Source: JAUSIK01 sp964362915 (GTDB lineage: Archaea > Nanobdellota > Nanobdellia > Pacearchaeales > GW2011-AR1). From it: DNA of 64,000 nt. Shown in pieces: positions 9,036 to 18,282 of this stretch. The stretch is taken from NCBI GenBank assembly GCA_964362915.1, contig CAYIGH010000003.1:1-64000 (forward strand). The letters are read 5' to 3'. How positions within the stretch are numbered: position 1 is the stretch's first letter; the number at the start of each line of letters is the position of its first letter. Both the position numbers and the translations under genes were made by a program. The notes beneath the pieces were generated by a model. That model did no database searches and was not told where the DNA came from. It saw only the letters and a program-made list of their open reading frames with translations.

Positions 9036-9398
9036 ATGGAAACCTTAGCAGAAGTTCCGAAATACGTCAGATATGATTTTTTAATAACTTTTCTTGGTAT
9101 CTTATCGCTTGGTTCTGTATGGTATTTTACTAATGTAACAAAAGTTAGTGTTACTGCAACTAATCTTTTATTGATACTCGGTGTTCCTTTAGTAATATGG
9201 GGTTTAGGAGAAATGTATAATAATTATAGAGAAGAAAGAGATTTAATACAGTTACAAACAATTTTGGATAAGAAAAAGATGTTTGGAGAGATGGTTCAAC
9301 AAAAAATACTTAATCAAGAAAAGAAGGATTTCTTGGTTAACTTATTAAAAGAAGAAATTGAGGATATAGTAGAAAAGAAGAAAGAAGAGAGAAAATAG
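9036..9398 (+). CDS. Two-TM protein with charged C-terminal coiled coil
   Basis: 120 residues: two hydrophobic helices (about residues 15-35 and 41-60) and then a highly charged helical tail rich in Lys and Glu that probably faces the cytoplasm. It starts nine bases after the previous stop, so the two genes probably share a message. No recognised family. Confidence 0.55.
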   Translation: METLAEVPKYVRYDFLITFLGILSLGSVWYFTNVTKVSVTATNLLLILGVPLVIWGLGEMYNNYREERDLIQLQTILDKKKMFGEMVQQKILNQEKKDFLVNLLKEEIEDIVEKKKEERK

Positions 9399-9442
9399 TT
9401 TCAAAAAGTAACATTTAAATATTGCCATCAATTAATCCAATC

Positions 9443-9619
9443 ATGAAACTACAATACCTATTTTACGTTCTAGGAATAATCTTCATATTTGCAACAGTCG
9501 CATATTTTTCCTATAACTACTTATTCAATCTTTCAGATTTAATTAAGACAATTATTCTTATATTAGTAATGATAATATCCTTCTTTTTAGGAGAAATAAT
9601 GTACGAAAAGGAAATCTAA
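9443..9619 (+). CDS. Small membrane protein, two TM segments
   Basis: 58 residues, almost entirely hydrophobic, with a short polar turn in the middle and an EKEI end. The ATG at 9443 is preferred over a TTG at 9422 because the TATA-like ACATTTAAATA at 9410-9420 is placed for a leaderless start there. Unknown function. Confidence 0.55.
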   Translation: MKLQYLFYVLGIIFIFATVAYFSYNYLFNLSDLIKTIILILVMIISFFLGEIMYEKEI

Positions 9620-9620
9620 A

Positions 9621-9920
9621 ATGGTATACTCAATATGGCTAGCTCCATTTGGTTGGGGAATATTCTTCACGGGCCTAGTAGTTGCTATAATTCTCTTTGC
9701 AATAAAAAGAAAATTCTATCCTGTAATATATCTTGTCTCAATTGCCACTTACATATTTACAATTGGATTTGTTATAGATGCATTTGATTTGTCAAAAAAC
9801 TGGACTCTTTTTCTCTTAGCACTCTCAGCAATTATTTTTATTATTCTAGGTGTCTACTTTGCAAAAAAATTCGAAGCAAGAAAATCAGAATTCAGAGAAA
9901 CAATTCCAAAAAAACGCTAA
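9621..9920 (+). CDS. Three-TM hypothetical membrane protein
   Basis: 99 residues with three hydrophobic helices and a basic C-terminal tail (KKFEARKSEFRE). It begins one base after the preceding stop, a sign of coupled translation in the same small operon. No family recognised. Confidence 0.6.
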   Translation: MVYSIWLAPFGWGIFFTGLVVAIILFAIKRKFYPVIYLVSIATYIFTIGFVIDAFDLSKNWTLFLLALSAIIFIILGVYFAKKFEARKSEFRETIPKKR

Positions 9921-9927
9921 CTCTAAA

Positions 9928-10536
9928 ATGAAATTCAAAATTATCTTTGGAATAATCATCCCTCTTTTGACCATTATCGTACTGGTCACTCTAGGAAGTC
10001 TTAATATAGGTTTCTCAGTAAAAAAAGATTTCGTAACAAAACTAACTCTAAAGGACATATTTGAAGAATCACAACTAAGAAATTCCATAAAAATTGCAGA
10101 TATAACACTAGAAAACGATTATTTTTTAGGCAAAAGATATGAACTTCCTCGCCTAGGTATTTGCCTTGACGACAAAGAAGGCAATCTGCAAAGAATAAAT
10201 GCAGGAAATCTACAATACAGTGAAGGCGATTATGATTATGAAAGAGGAGACTTTGTTTATCAAACTAGCTATAAATCTTATCCTTACTACTATGGCGGAT
10301 ATAACGAAGCAAGAAACATCCAAATTAAAGCCAATGAAAAAAAGAGCATAAGAGTCTTCTTACAACCTTCTTATGAATTCGGTTACAAAAATTACACTCA
10401 ATTACTAGAACAATACGGAGAATACGATGCATTACTTATCTTTGAAATAGGAAATAAATACACATCTTATTATGATTGTTCTAATATTGACCAAGAAACA
10501 CTAGACAAAGCAACTGCAATTCCAATTGGGAAATAA
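9928..10536 (+). CDS. Membrane-anchored extracellular protein, Tyr-rich
   Basis: 202 residues. The ATG at 9928 lies seven bases after the preceding stop and opens with a clean signal anchor (MKFKIIFGIIIPLLTIIVLV); the frame is open further upstream, but only inside the previous gene. The exported part is beta-rich and unusually tyrosine-rich around SYKSYPYYYGGY. Probably the extracytoplasmic member of the small membrane operon that begins at 8841. Family unknown. Confidence 0.65.
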   Translation: MKFKIIFGIIIPLLTIIVLVTLGSLNIGFSVKKDFVTKLTLKDIFEESQLRNSIKIADITLENDYFLGKRYELPRLGICLDDKEGNLQRINAGNLQYSEGDYDYERGDFVYQTSYKSYPYYYGGYNEARNIQIKANEKKSIRVFLQPSYEFGYKNYTQLLEQYGEYDALLIFEIGNKYTSYYDCSNIDQETLDKATAIPIGK

Positions 10537-10552
10537 TCTAAAATTATTCCAA

Positions 10553-11377
10553 TCAGCCAAAAACCTCTCTCAACTCTTTCTCAATAAACCCATACATCGG
10601 CTTGCAATAACCATGTGAACATTCTGATTCTCCAAATTCAAAAAAACTCTTTGGTTCTTTAGCCAAAGAAAAAGTAGTTCTCGCATCAGAAATAGGAATA
10701 ACACTATCATTAATAGCGTGCAACATTAATAATCTTCTAGGAGATATTCTCAAAATATAACTATTCGGATTAATAAACGCAAGAAATTCATCTGTTTCCT
10801 TGCTGCCAAAACTTCCTGAATATCCTGCAGAAGAAATAATAATTGAAGTCTTTATCCTTTCATCTAGTCCTGCTGCTATAATCGCATTTCTTCCTCCCAT
10901 ACTCTCGCCAATAACAGCAAAATCCCCCACTCCCCTAAAATTCTCTAAAAAATTAATTGAGCTTATTACATCTTTAGCCATAAGAATCTGATATACTTCC
11001 TTCTTACTTAAAAAAGAATTGAAATCTTCCTGAAAAGAAGGGAAATAACCGTCTGTCTCTCCTATGCCCCTTTGATCTAAAACTAACGCACCGTATCCCA
11101 TATCATTTAAAATCTCCCCATAAAATCTCCTAGATTCTTTAGTTCCAGCAGCCGCAGGCAAAACTATTATAACATCAAATTCTTTTTTAAAAGGTTTAAA
11201 AAACAAGGCATAAATGTCCTTCCCGTCATTTCCTTCAAAAATTAGTCTATATAAATTAAAACTTTCATTTCTTTCTACAATTTTCTTTTCATCAAATGCT
11301 TTTCTATAATCTACAAAAGCAAAAAATGCAATTAAAAATATGACAAGCAAAAACACTATAAAAGCAATCTTTTTCAT
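10553..11377 (-). CDS. Membrane-anchored alpha/beta hydrolase
   Basis: 274 residues. An N-terminal hydrophobic anchor (residues 1-20) is followed by an alpha/beta-hydrolase domain with the oxyanion region VLPAAAGTKESR, the nucleophile elbow GESMGGRNA, the acid in HAINDSVIPISDAR and the histidine in SECSHGYC. The catalytic triad is thus complete and of the dienelactone-hydrolase/prolyl-oligopeptidase style. Likely an exported esterase or peptidase; the substrate cannot be told. Converges on the gene ending at 10536. Confidence 0.8.
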   Translation of the reverse strand: MKKIAFIVFLLVIFLIAFFAFVDYRKAFDEKKIVERNESFNLYRLIFEGNDGKDIYALFFKPFKKEFDVIIVLPAAAGTKESRRFYGEILNDMGYGALVLDQRGIGETDGYFPSFQEDFNSFLSKKEVYQILMAKDVISSINFLENFRGVGDFAVIGESMGGRNAIIAAGLDERIKTSIIISSAGYSGSFGSKETDEFLAFINPNSYILRISPRRLLMLHAINDSVIPISDARTTFSLAKEPKSFFEFGESECSHGYCKPMYGFIEKELREVFG

Positions 11378-11452
11378 ATAATTATATGTACAATTAAAAT
11401 TATAAACCTTTCAAAACCAAAATCTTATATAATATCTATTCCATAACAATAA

Positions 11453-12061
11453 ATGGCACTAACACAAGACCAAATTAAAGAACTTAAATCCCAATTAAAG
11501 GAGCAAATCAAGCATCTCCCGCCAGATAAAAAGAAACAGGCAGAAGAACAAGTAGAATCTCTTTCTCAAGAATCACTAGAACATATGCTCCAGGAACAAT
11601 CTTCTAAACAAAAAACAATCTTCAGAATGATAGTGGACAAAGAAGTAGAATCAGTTTCAATAGCTGAAAACTCTGAAGCAATTGCGGTGCTGGAAATTAA
11701 TCCTATATCAAAAGGCCACACAATAATAATCCCTAAATCCCCTATCAAAGAAGAAAAATCTATCTCAAAACAAATTCATGAATTATCAGAGCAAATATCA
11801 AAAAAACTTATTAGTTCGTTAAATGCAAAATCAACCTCTGTTGTTCCAGAAAAAAAATTTGGAGAAATCATTTTAAACATCATACCTATTTACAACAAAT
11901 CTCTGAATCTCGATTCTCCGAGAAAAAAATCATCAGTAGAAGAACTGGAAAAATTAAAAACCTCAATTAATGTTGAAAAAATAGAGAAAAAGCCAGAGGT
12001 GATTAAAAAAGAAGAAAAGAAAGAAGCGGAAGTTTTAAAATTAAAAAGAAAAATACCGTAA
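11453..12061 (+). CDS. HIT-like protein lacking the histidine triad
   Basis: 202 residues. An N-terminal amphipathic helical part with heptad-like charges (residues 1-55) precedes a HIT-like core: EAIAVLEINPISKGHTIIIPKSP matches the strands before the catalytic loop of HIT hydrolases. Where H-x-H-x-H is expected the sequence reads LNIIPIYN, so nucleotide hydrolase activity is unlikely. A long Lys/Glu tail ends the protein and its last 59 bases overlap the 3' end of the convergent prepilin peptidase gene. A leaderless start fits the TATA-like CTTATATAATA at 11424-11434. Confidence 0.6.
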   Translation: MALTQDQIKELKSQLKEQIKHLPPDKKKQAEEQVESLSQESLEHMLQEQSSKQKTIFRMIVDKEVESVSIAENSEAIAVLEINPISKGHTIIIPKSPIKEEKSISKQIHELSEQISKKLISSLNAKSTSVVPEKKFGEIILNIIPIYNKSLNLDSPRKKSSVEELEKLKTSINVEKIEKKPEVIKKEEKKEAEVLKLKRKIP

Positions 12062-12836
12062 TCAACGCAAACAAAAATGCTGGCGTAAAAGGAATCCCTT
12101 CTTTAACATAAATCTCTCTATCAAACTTCTTTAATAATTTAATATCCTCCATATTCAAACCATGAACACTCTTTTTAATAACATTCTTGCCAATTCTAAT
12201 ATCTTTTACTAGCCAGTCTCCTTCACCAAGTTTATCTGCAGAAACTTTAATAATCATGCATTTATCCAGGGCCTTAATATAAAAATATAAAAAAGAGACG
12301 AAAAATAAGGAAAAGAATAATAAAATACTATTAAAAAAACCAAAAAACATTAACAAAATAAATGCTCCTAAAGAAATAAATAATATCCAATAATCTCTCC
12401 TTATTCTTTTCCTTAATTCAGCAATAAATCTGTCTTTTCTTCTAATAACAATAAAGATACTATAAATTAAACTATAAACAGACCCTAATAAAAACAAGAA
12501 AAAAATAAAAATTATCCCAAAATTAATAAACTCTTTAAAATCGCTATAAGGTAAAATAATGCCAAACCCCATCAATAGCTTAGCATCCCCTCCCGCAAAA
12601 ACCCTTGAATAATAAAATGCATAGGCCAAAACAAAAAATACACCAAATCCTAAAACTCCGAAAACAAAAAAGGAGATATTATCAGAAAATAAAGCATAAA
12701 AAGCCCGATATGCAAGAGCAAACCCTATCAAAGAAAAATTAAGCCAATTCGGCACTTCTCTCTTTCTCATATCACAAACAATAGCAAATGCTGTCCACAA
12801 AAAAGCTAATCCAAAAAGAAAATAATACTCCTCCAT
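12003..12836 (-). CDS. Prepilin/preflagellin peptidase (A24 family)
   Basis: 277 residues, polytopic. The two active-site aspartates are visible: Asp22 in CDMRKREVPN and Asp84 in AGGDAKLL. These define the A24 aspartic peptidases that cut class III signal peptides. The C-terminal half adds a cytoplasmic domain between further TM helices (KVSADKLGEGDWLVKDIRIGK). It is next to a large set of candidate substrates whose N-termini carry K/R-R/K-G. The last 59 bases overlap the HIT-like gene on the other strand. Confidence 0.87.
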   Translation of the reverse strand: MEEYYFLFGLAFLWTAFAIVCDMRKREVPNWLNFSLIGFALAYRAFYALFSDNISFFVFGVLGFGVFFVLAYAFYYSRVFAGGDAKLLMGFGIILPYSDFKEFINFGIIFIFFLFLLGSVYSLIYSIFIVIRRKDRFIAELRKRIRRDYWILFISLGAFILLMFFGFFNSILLFFSLFFVSFLYFYIKALDKCMIIKVSADKLGEGDWLVKDIRIGKNVIKKSVHGLNMEDIKLLKKFDREIYVKEGIPFTPAFLFALITVFFFLILKLPLLSFLLF

Positions 12837-12861
12837 TTAAATAAAAAATCAAATGCCTTTA

Positions 12862-12990
12862 TTAACCTTCTCTATTAAATTTTACTAATACTCCTTCTCT
12901 ATGCTTTCCGCCCTTCTTATAAACCCTGAATCTTCTCTTGGCTTTCTTATCTCCCTTAGTTTTCCTAAAACTTGGTATTGTATAATCCAT
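12862..12990 (-). CDS. Small very basic protein (42 aa)
   Basis: A 42-codon frame starting MDYTIPSFRKTKGDKKAKRR and ending VLVKFNREG. About 40 percent of its residues are Lys or Arg and there is a KKGGKHREG turn. It has its own TATA-like sequence (AATTTAAAG) about 25 bases before the ATG. Composition and size resemble small archaeal RNA-binding or ribosome-associated proteins, but I cannot name a family. Confidence 0.55.
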   Translation of the reverse strand: MDYTIPSFRKTKGDKKAKRRFRVYKKGGKHREGVLVKFNREG

Positions 12991-13030
12991 GATTAAATTA
13001 AAAAAATAAACTTTAAATTCTTATCTAAAA

Positions 13031-13369
13031 CTAAGGTGTGCAAGTGCTACACCCATACTTTGTTGAAGCTGTCTTTAAATCATTATCATCCTTGGTAACT
13101 GAGCTATAGCCACAATTAACCTTTTCAACTTTGCCTTCTATCTTTACATTTTTACACTCGCAAAAGCTTGTCTTTGAATCAGAAGCTACAGCCACTTTAC
13201 AAGAAGCAACCATTGCACTCAAGTCACTCCCAGAAGTTATGCCTATCTTGCTGAATAAATTCTCCCATCCTATAGAAAAGCCTAATACTAACAAAACCAA
13301 AACTATAATTCCCAATACAATTAATATTAAAGTCCCAATAGATAACTCCTGTCCTCTTTTATTATTCAT
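13031..13369 (-). CDS. Type IV pilin-like protein with disulfide-rich head
   Basis: 112 residues. A textbook class III signal: MNNKRGQELS followed by a 24-residue hydrophobic helix. The short exported head has seven cysteines (VASCK, FCECK, VNCG and the final GCSTCTP), implying disulfides or a metal site. As a small pilin with the best cleavage-site consensus in the region, it is the best candidate for a major pilin. It has its own start region, separated from the pilin-like operon upstream by about 80 bases. Confidence 0.78.
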   Translation of the reverse strand: MNNKRGQELSIGTLILIVLGIIVLVLLVLGFSIGWENLFSKIGITSGSDLSAMVASCKVAVASDSKTSFCECKNVKIEGKVEKVNCGYSSVTKDDNDLKTASTKYGCSTCTP

Positions 13370-13451
13370 ATATAAAATAAAACAAATTTACTTATAAACC
13401 TTTCTAAATCAATATTTTTCAATCCTATATTCGAGAGAACAAAAAGTTTGG

Positions 13452-13934
13452 TCAATTATTTTGTTCTCTCGCTATAATAACATCCCCGCTGTAATCAAAT
13501 TCTATTCTAAAGTTAACATTCCTCTTGATATAATCTGCTCCGGCAGAAGCCTCTAAATTCAAATTCATCATTTCAAAAGTATATTTATCTGCATCTCTGG
13601 AAAAACTAAACTCTCTCCTCAAGATCTTTCCGAAATAATTCTCCATGCCCTTGATTTCAGAATTTCTCTTGCTTGCCAACTCTCTGAACTTTTCTCTCAA
13701 TCCCTCATCACTTCTTATTGCCCCTGCTTCTGAAATAATCTCTCTTGCAATAATTCCTGTTTCAGCAATAATATAATCCTCATAAAAAGCAATATCGCTC
13801 AATATTCTGGCTCTTCCCTCTGATCCCTTCTCAAAATTATCGTTAAAACTGACAAAGCTAAACAACGTCGCCCCATATAAAACCAAAGCTGCTACGATTA
13901 ACAATAAAGTGGGTAAATCTCCTCTCCTGTTCAT
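13452..13934 (-). CDS. Pilin-like protein, last gene of the class III-signal operon
   Basis: 160 residues. MNRRGDLPTL plus a hydrophobic helix is a class III-like N-terminus; the head is a charged helix followed by beta strands. The ATG at 13934 overlaps the previous stop (ATGA), which decides against a start 18 bases upstream. Family not recognised beyond the signal; probably a minor pilin or pseudopilin. Confidence 0.65.
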   Translation of the reverse strand: MNRRGDLPTLLLIVAALVLYGATLFSFVSFNDNFEKGSEGRARILSDIAFYEDYIIAETGIIAREIISEAGAIRSDEGLREKFRELASKRNSEIKGMENYFGKILRREFSFSRDADKYTFEMMNLNLEASAGADYIKRNVNFRIEFDYSGDVIIAREQNN

Positions 13935-14500
13935 TGCCTCTCCTCCAAACATTTACCGTAATAATACTGTATATATACTATTTTCCCTGTCTCCTTCAAA
14001 TTCGAAAAAGAAATTTCTCTTAATAGCCCTTCTTTTTCATATTCTCCTAATGCTAATGGCTTGTCTCCTGTACTTCTCTTAAACACATTTCCATCTTTAA
14101 ATCCAATAAAAAAATCATTCAAAGAAGCTCCCCCAAGCAATCCAGCAGGCCCTTTCTCTAATCCCTGCGCAATTGCAAGACAATGGCTTTCTTTAGCGTC
14201 CCTATCAACAATCTCTTCTAAACCATCTTCCACTGAAATAATATCAATCTCTTCATTCCAATATTTAACTAAAGCATCAAAAACAAGCATTTTATTATTC
14301 TTATTATTAATCTCAATATTAATATCCCTAACTAAAACACTATCAACCCACACTCCCTCAATTAAAGCCGGCACAATAGGCTTCTTAATAACAACTGCAA
14401 AAGCAGTCAAAATCAAAAATATTCCAGTTATAAAAACTATCAGTAAAAAAACAGGTAAAGTTGATAAGATTTTTCCTATTATCAGGCCTTTCTTATTCAT
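13931..14500 (-). CDS. Membrane-anchored protein of the pilin-like operon
   Basis: 189 residues: MNKKGLIIGK and a long hydrophobic helix (about 15-38), then an exported beta-rich domain with two cysteines. The ATGA overlaps at both ends (with the genes on either side) show tight translational coupling. It may be a minor pilin whose helix is not cleaved, since the KKG is followed by LIIG rather than a standard site. Confidence 0.65.
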   Translation of the reverse strand: MNKKGLIIGKILSTLPVFLLIVFITGIFLILTAFAVVIKKPIVPALIEGVWVDSVLVRDINIEINNKNNKMLVFDALVKYWNEEIDIISVEDGLEEIVDRDAKESHCLAIAQGLEKGPAGLLGGASLNDFFIGFKDGNVFKRSTGDKPLALGEYEKEGLLREISFSNLKETGKIVYIQYYYGKCLEERQ

Positions 14501-14982
14501 TCTATGCTCCTCCTAGAAACCTGGTTGCTTCCTGTAATAATTATAAATTTTTTCCTGTCCTTATTAATCTCTCCAAAAGAACATTTAGGAAAAGCATCAT
14601 CTTCAGCGCTTTTAATTTTGCAAATATTAAAATTACTTCCTAAAACAAGAAAGGGCTCATCAGATGTCGTACAATCATCTCCAAAACCATCACAAATCTT
14701 TACAATATTATTCTTCTCTAAAATCTCTTTATTTAAACTGCATGTCTCAAAAAATTTCTCGCTCTTGAAAAATTCATCATTTATATCATTTTCCAAGATA
14801 CATTGCCTGACTTTATAATTCAATAAATCTGCCTCAACCTGTCTATAATCATATCCCTTGCTATAAAAAATAGAAATCCCTAAAGCAATGCTTCCCCCAA
14901 TAATCAAAATCAAAAATAGAAAATATATAATACTCAATTGTTCCCCAACAGCCCCCCTCTTATTCAAAATATTTCTTCTCAT
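14497..14982 (-). CDS. Pilin-like protein with Cys-rich head
   Basis: 161 residues from the ATG at 14982, which lies one base after the stop of the upstream gene; an earlier in-frame start at 15051 would lie inside that gene. The N-terminus MRRNILNKRGAVGEQLS and a hydrophobic helix form a class III-type signal. Six cysteines in the head (VRQCIL, ETCSL, KICDGFGDDC and two more) suggest disulfides. Confidence 0.65.
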   Translation of the reverse strand: MRRNILNKRGAVGEQLSIIYFLFLILIIGGSIALGISIFYSKGYDYRQVEADLLNYKVRQCILENDINDEFFKSEKFFETCSLNKEILEKNNIVKICDGFGDDCTTSDEPFLVLGSNFNICKIKSAEDDAFPKCSFGEINKDRKKFIIITGSNQVSRRSIE

Positions 14983-14983
14983 C

Positions 14984-15436
14984 TTAAACAGCTCCTCTCC
15001 TCTTATCAGCAAGATTAAAGCATAGCATATTAACAATTTCTCCTTTATCATTTACGCCTCCAGCTAATTTCAAATCCAAATTAACAATATCAACATCATT
15101 AAAATAATTAAAACATCTCTTAATGCCTCTGCTTAATTTTACACAAATCTCATTTTTTGCATTGTCAACTCCAAAAATCTCGCTGAAACTCACAACTTCA
15201 TTTTCTTTAGCTATTTCACTCGCTTTATGCACATCTAAACATATATTATCCCCTGATTTAGAAAAATCTATTACTTTAACAATCTCTTTAGTATAGTAAT
15301 CTGCCCATAAATCTGCTCCCTCCCTCTGTCCATTAACCACAAATAACATACCTACAATAAATACAATTAATAAAATCAAATAAACAAGATAACTCTTCAG
15401 TAAATCCTCAACCGCCCCTCTTTTATTTATGTTCAT
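14984..15436 (-). CDS. Pilin-like protein
   Basis: 150 residues. MNINKRGAVEDLLKS followed by a hydrophobic helix (about 16-36). Exported head of about 110 residues with four cysteines. Its ATG overlaps the preceding stop as ATGA. Likely a minor pilin or pseudopilin of the same apparatus. Confidence 0.65.
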   Translation of the reverse strand: MNINKRGAVEDLLKSYLVYLILLIVFIVGMLFVVNGQREGADLWADYYTKEIVKVIDFSKSGDNICLDVHKASEIAKENEVVSFSEIFGVDNAKNEICVKLSRGIKRCFNYFNDVDIVNLDLKLAGGVNDKGEIVNMLCFNLADKRRGAV

Positions 15437-16089
15437 TTTTCACAAGCCGCTTCAAAACCAAGGTTGCTAAAATCAATATCCTTTATTCTAAAAATTGCAA
15501 GTTTTCTATCTTCCTTATAAACAAGAAACTTAAAAATATTATTTCCTGAAAAATAAGCGCACTCTGACAATAAATTAAAATTATAGCTCTTGTCAGACCA
15601 TTGTCCGATTCCATAACTATCAAAATTATTTAAGTCTTTTATAACTTCTTCTTCTTTAAATTTCATCACGCCATCTTTTGCCTTATTAAAATCATATAAT
15701 TTAACTTCCTCAAATTCCAACTCCTTGCAAATCCCTCCATCCTGACAAACTTTTCTGGCATCTCTTTTATTTCCCTTGCAGATGCAAATACAGCTATTAA
15801 AAAAACATTTATCCGTCCTGCCTGCCTCATTCTTACTCCATCCAACTAAAAACCATTTTTCTAATCCCTCAATATTAAAACCCCCTACTTCTCTGTCATT
15901 AATCCTCTCTGTTCTTTTAACTATATTGTCAACAAGTTCTTCAGCACTTTCTCTCTCCTGATTCACTGCAATATCCCAAACTTTCCAAACAGCAAAAATT
16001 AATATTCCTGCTCCAATAACAAATAAAATAATTCCTAATGTTTCTTTCAATAAATCTCCCTCTTCCGCTTTTCTATTCAAATAGCTCAT
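15433..16089 (-). CDS. Pilin-like protein with CICIC cluster
   Basis: 218 residues from the ATG at 16089, chosen because it forms an ATGA overlap with the preceding stop. N-terminus MSYLNRKAEEGDLLKE, hydrophobic helix at about 20-40, then a head with a dense cysteine cluster (KCFFNSCICICKGN...VCQDGGIC). Likely disulfide-bonded after export. The signal lacks the KRG triplet of its neighbours, so processing by the prepilin peptidase is less sure. Confidence 0.62.
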   Translation of the reverse strand: MSYLNRKAEEGDLLKETLGIILFVIGAGILIFAVWKVWDIAVNQERESAEELVDNIVKRTERINDREVGGFNIEGLEKWFLVGWSKNEAGRTDKCFFNSCICICKGNKRDARKVCQDGGICKELEFEEVKLYDFNKAKDGVMKFKEEEVIKDLNNFDSYGIGQWSDKSYNFNLLSECAYFSGNNIFKFLVYKEDRKLAIFRIKDIDFSNLGFEAACEK

Positions 16090-17141
16090 GCCCTTCCCAA
16101 AATTCCCCCTTTGCAAAGTTCATTAATCTTAGAACTATCGCTATAATCAACAGCAGTTACAACAGAGCATCCTTTCCTGTTTTTCTCACTGCTTGTAAAC
16201 TCTCCGCAATAAGCAGCAGATATTGTCTGGTCATTGCTTGCTTTATAATAGGCATAGGCAGCAATTCCTGAAGCAGCAGCAAGTTCTGCAATTTGAGCAA
16301 CAAAAAATACTTTCCCTGCAACTGTAGAAAAGCCGCTTATAATCTTTCCAACTGGGCTTAGCGCACGATCTCCCACTAAAATAAATCCTCCGCCAACTAA
16401 AGCTACATCAATTGCCTTTTCAAAAGGATCTTCTTTTGTATTCATCTGTGCAAATAAAACAGCAATTTCATTAGTTGCCTTTCCTTCATTCTTAGTCAGC
16501 TCATCCTTAAAAGCCCCATAAGATCTAATAGAATTATCTGTAAATAAGCTCAAATAACTTTCTTTAGATTGAGGAGCAGTTTCTTCAGACAAGTATCTAT
16601 TAACATCAACCTTGCTTATAACTTCCTCAAAATACTGATTTCTTTCCCCTGCTTTTTTATCTTTAAATTCAAAATCCTTATCTAAGGCGATCCTTGAGCA
16701 TATAACACATGAAGCTGCCGCATCATCAGAAAAAATACTCTGTTGATTTCCCAATAAATCTAATTTTCCTTCTCCCATCATTTTCCAGCAGGAAAGCATA
16801 GAATCTGCAACTGTCTTCTCAATTGTTCTTGCAGCTTCTTCAGAATTCTTTCCAACTCTAATTCTATCATCATCTCCTAAAAACTGTTCCTCGCATTCTC
16901 CAAACAATTTATCAGTTATACAAACTTTTCTTGTCGTACATTTTAAAGGCACGTTAACAACATTCTTAGCAATATCAGGTGTAGTCGCCCTTGTCAAAAC
17001 ACTTAATCTGCAGGTTTCATCTAGGCCAAACCCCTTTATATCAACCCCTAATATAAAATATAAAAGAATAGCAAAACTAATTATTGCTACTATAATCGCA
17101 AATAAAAAAGATGCTACAAAACTCAACCCTCTTTTTTCCAT
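16086..17141 (-). CDS. Large membrane protein of the pilin-like operon
   Basis: 351 residues from the ATG at 17141 (MEKRGLSFVAS), preferred to one 15 bases upstream because TTATAAATATAG near 17158-17169 would give a leaderless start here. An N-terminal hydrophobic helix, a large Cys-containing extracytoplasmic domain, and a second hydrophobic stretch (AKVFFVAQIAELAAASGIAAYAY region, about 270-300). Not recognised by family; it could be a tip or assembly component. Confidence 0.65.
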   Translation of the reverse strand: MEKRGLSFVASFLFAIIVAIISFAILLYFILGVDIKGFGLDETCRLSVLTRATTPDIAKNVVNVPLKCTTRKVCITDKLFGECEEQFLGDDDRIRVGKNSEEAARTIEKTVADSMLSCWKMMGEGKLDLLGNQQSIFSDDAAASCVICSRIALDKDFEFKDKKAGERNQYFEEVISKVDVNRYLSEETAPQSKESYLSLFTDNSIRSYGAFKDELTKNEGKATNEIAVLFAQMNTKEDPFEKAIDVALVGGGFILVGDRALSPVGKIISGFSTVAGKVFFVAQIAELAAASGIAAYAYYKASNDQTISAAYCGEFTSSEKNRKGCSVVTAVDYSDSSKINELCKGGILGRA

Positions 17142-17183
17142 ATAAATATCAATCAAACTATATTTATAACAGTTGTGCCGCTA

Positions 17184-17294
17184 TTAAACAAATAAATTCC
17201 TAATAAAAAAAATAACTATTACTAAAGCCAAAATAAAAAAAATAATCCATAAAAGCCAATTCAACAAACTGCTTCCAATACCTTTTCTAAACAT
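17184..17294 (-). CDS. Tiny membrane protein (36 aa) in the pilin-like operon
   Basis: 36 codons, MFRKGIGSSLLNW followed by one long hydrophobic helix ending IRNLFV. It starts one base after the stop of the upstream gene, so it is probably translated by coupling. RKG near the N-terminus echoes the class III signals of its neighbours, but there is no head domain after the helix. Confidence 0.55.
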   Translation of the reverse strand: MFRKGIGSSLLNWLLWIIFFILALVIVIFFIRNLFV

Positions 17295-17295
17295 T

Positions 17296-18282
17296 TTAGC
17301 ACAAATCTCCCTCCCCAACCTCCTTATTCAATCTAACAATTAAATATCTATTATCAAAAAACTCAGCACAAACATATAAAGGCTGCAACGGAATAGCCAT
17401 ACTAATAGCAACTGGTTTCTTCAAAACACTTTCTTTCCATTTCAGCGCCTCTTCTCTAAAAAATAACTCATATATCCCATACTCCTCTGCCCTAAAACTA
17501 GTTCCATCTTCTTTATACAACTCGCCATTATATCCAACATAAAAAATTTCCCCATGATAAGGCAAATCAATAAAACTAACTCCATAAGAATATTGCAAAT
17601 TATCCCCTCCCCTTAAAATCAGAAGTCCTGCTGTTCTGCTCAATTCTCTAAGTTTTTTAATATCCTCGCAATTCCTCCCTCCTATGTCTCTATCTCCAAC
17701 TTTACAAAGACTTGCTTCAATAGAATAACTATTTCTCCAATTAAACCTATTAAATGACCATTCCCATCCAAAAGCAGGACTATCTGCTGTAATGTATCTA
17801 AAATATATTTCTGGCTCGTTAGGCCTCTTAATTAAAATAACGGAAAGCTCTCCATTCTCTATCATTTTCTTAATCTCTTCTTTCTGACGCAATTTAATTT
17901 CAATACCATAATTGCGCCCCTCATTCCAAACTAGTTTAATCTCCCCATCATAAATAACTAAAGAAATTTCATCTTTAACATAATCATCAAAACTAGCTTT
18001 GATATTATCATAATTTAGATTTCCTTCTCTTAATTTAATATCTTTCCCTGAAAAATCCAAAAAATTATTTCCATCATAATATTCTACCTTTCCGTTATCA
18101 AGATCATACCTCAAAATATTAAATCCTTTTGTCGTCTCATTATCCTGTTTAAAACTAAATTTAAAAAGCTCTATCTTTCCAGCAAGCCAGGGAAAAACAC
18201 TTGTGAAAACAATAACTAGTAAAACTGCAACTATTACAATAACTATAATCGCACTAACACTTATATTGCCTTTTCTTTCCAT
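17296..18282 (-). CDS. Large pilin-like exported protein
   Basis: 328 residues. MERKGNISVS plus a 20-residue hydrophobic helix, then a large beta-rich head with few cysteines. Its ATG follows the preceding stop with no gap. The length is much greater than that of an ordinary pilin, so a tip adhesin or minor pilin is more plausible. Family not recognised. Confidence 0.65.
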   Translation of the reverse strand: MERKGNISVSAIIVIVIVAVLLVIVFTSVFPWLAGKIELFKFSFKQDNETTKGFNILRYDLDNGKVEYYDGNNFLDFSGKDIKLREGNLNYDNIKASFDDYVKDEISLVIYDGEIKLVWNEGRNYGIEIKLRQKEEIKKMIENGELSVILIKRPNEPEIYFRYITADSPAFGWEWSFNRFNWRNSYSIEASLCKVGDRDIGGRNCEDIKKLRELSRTAGLLILRGGDNLQYSYGVSFIDLPYHGEIFYVGYNGELYKEDGTSFRAEEYGIYELFFREEALKWKESVLKKPVAISMAIPLQPLYVCAEFFDNRYLIVRLNKEVGEGDLC

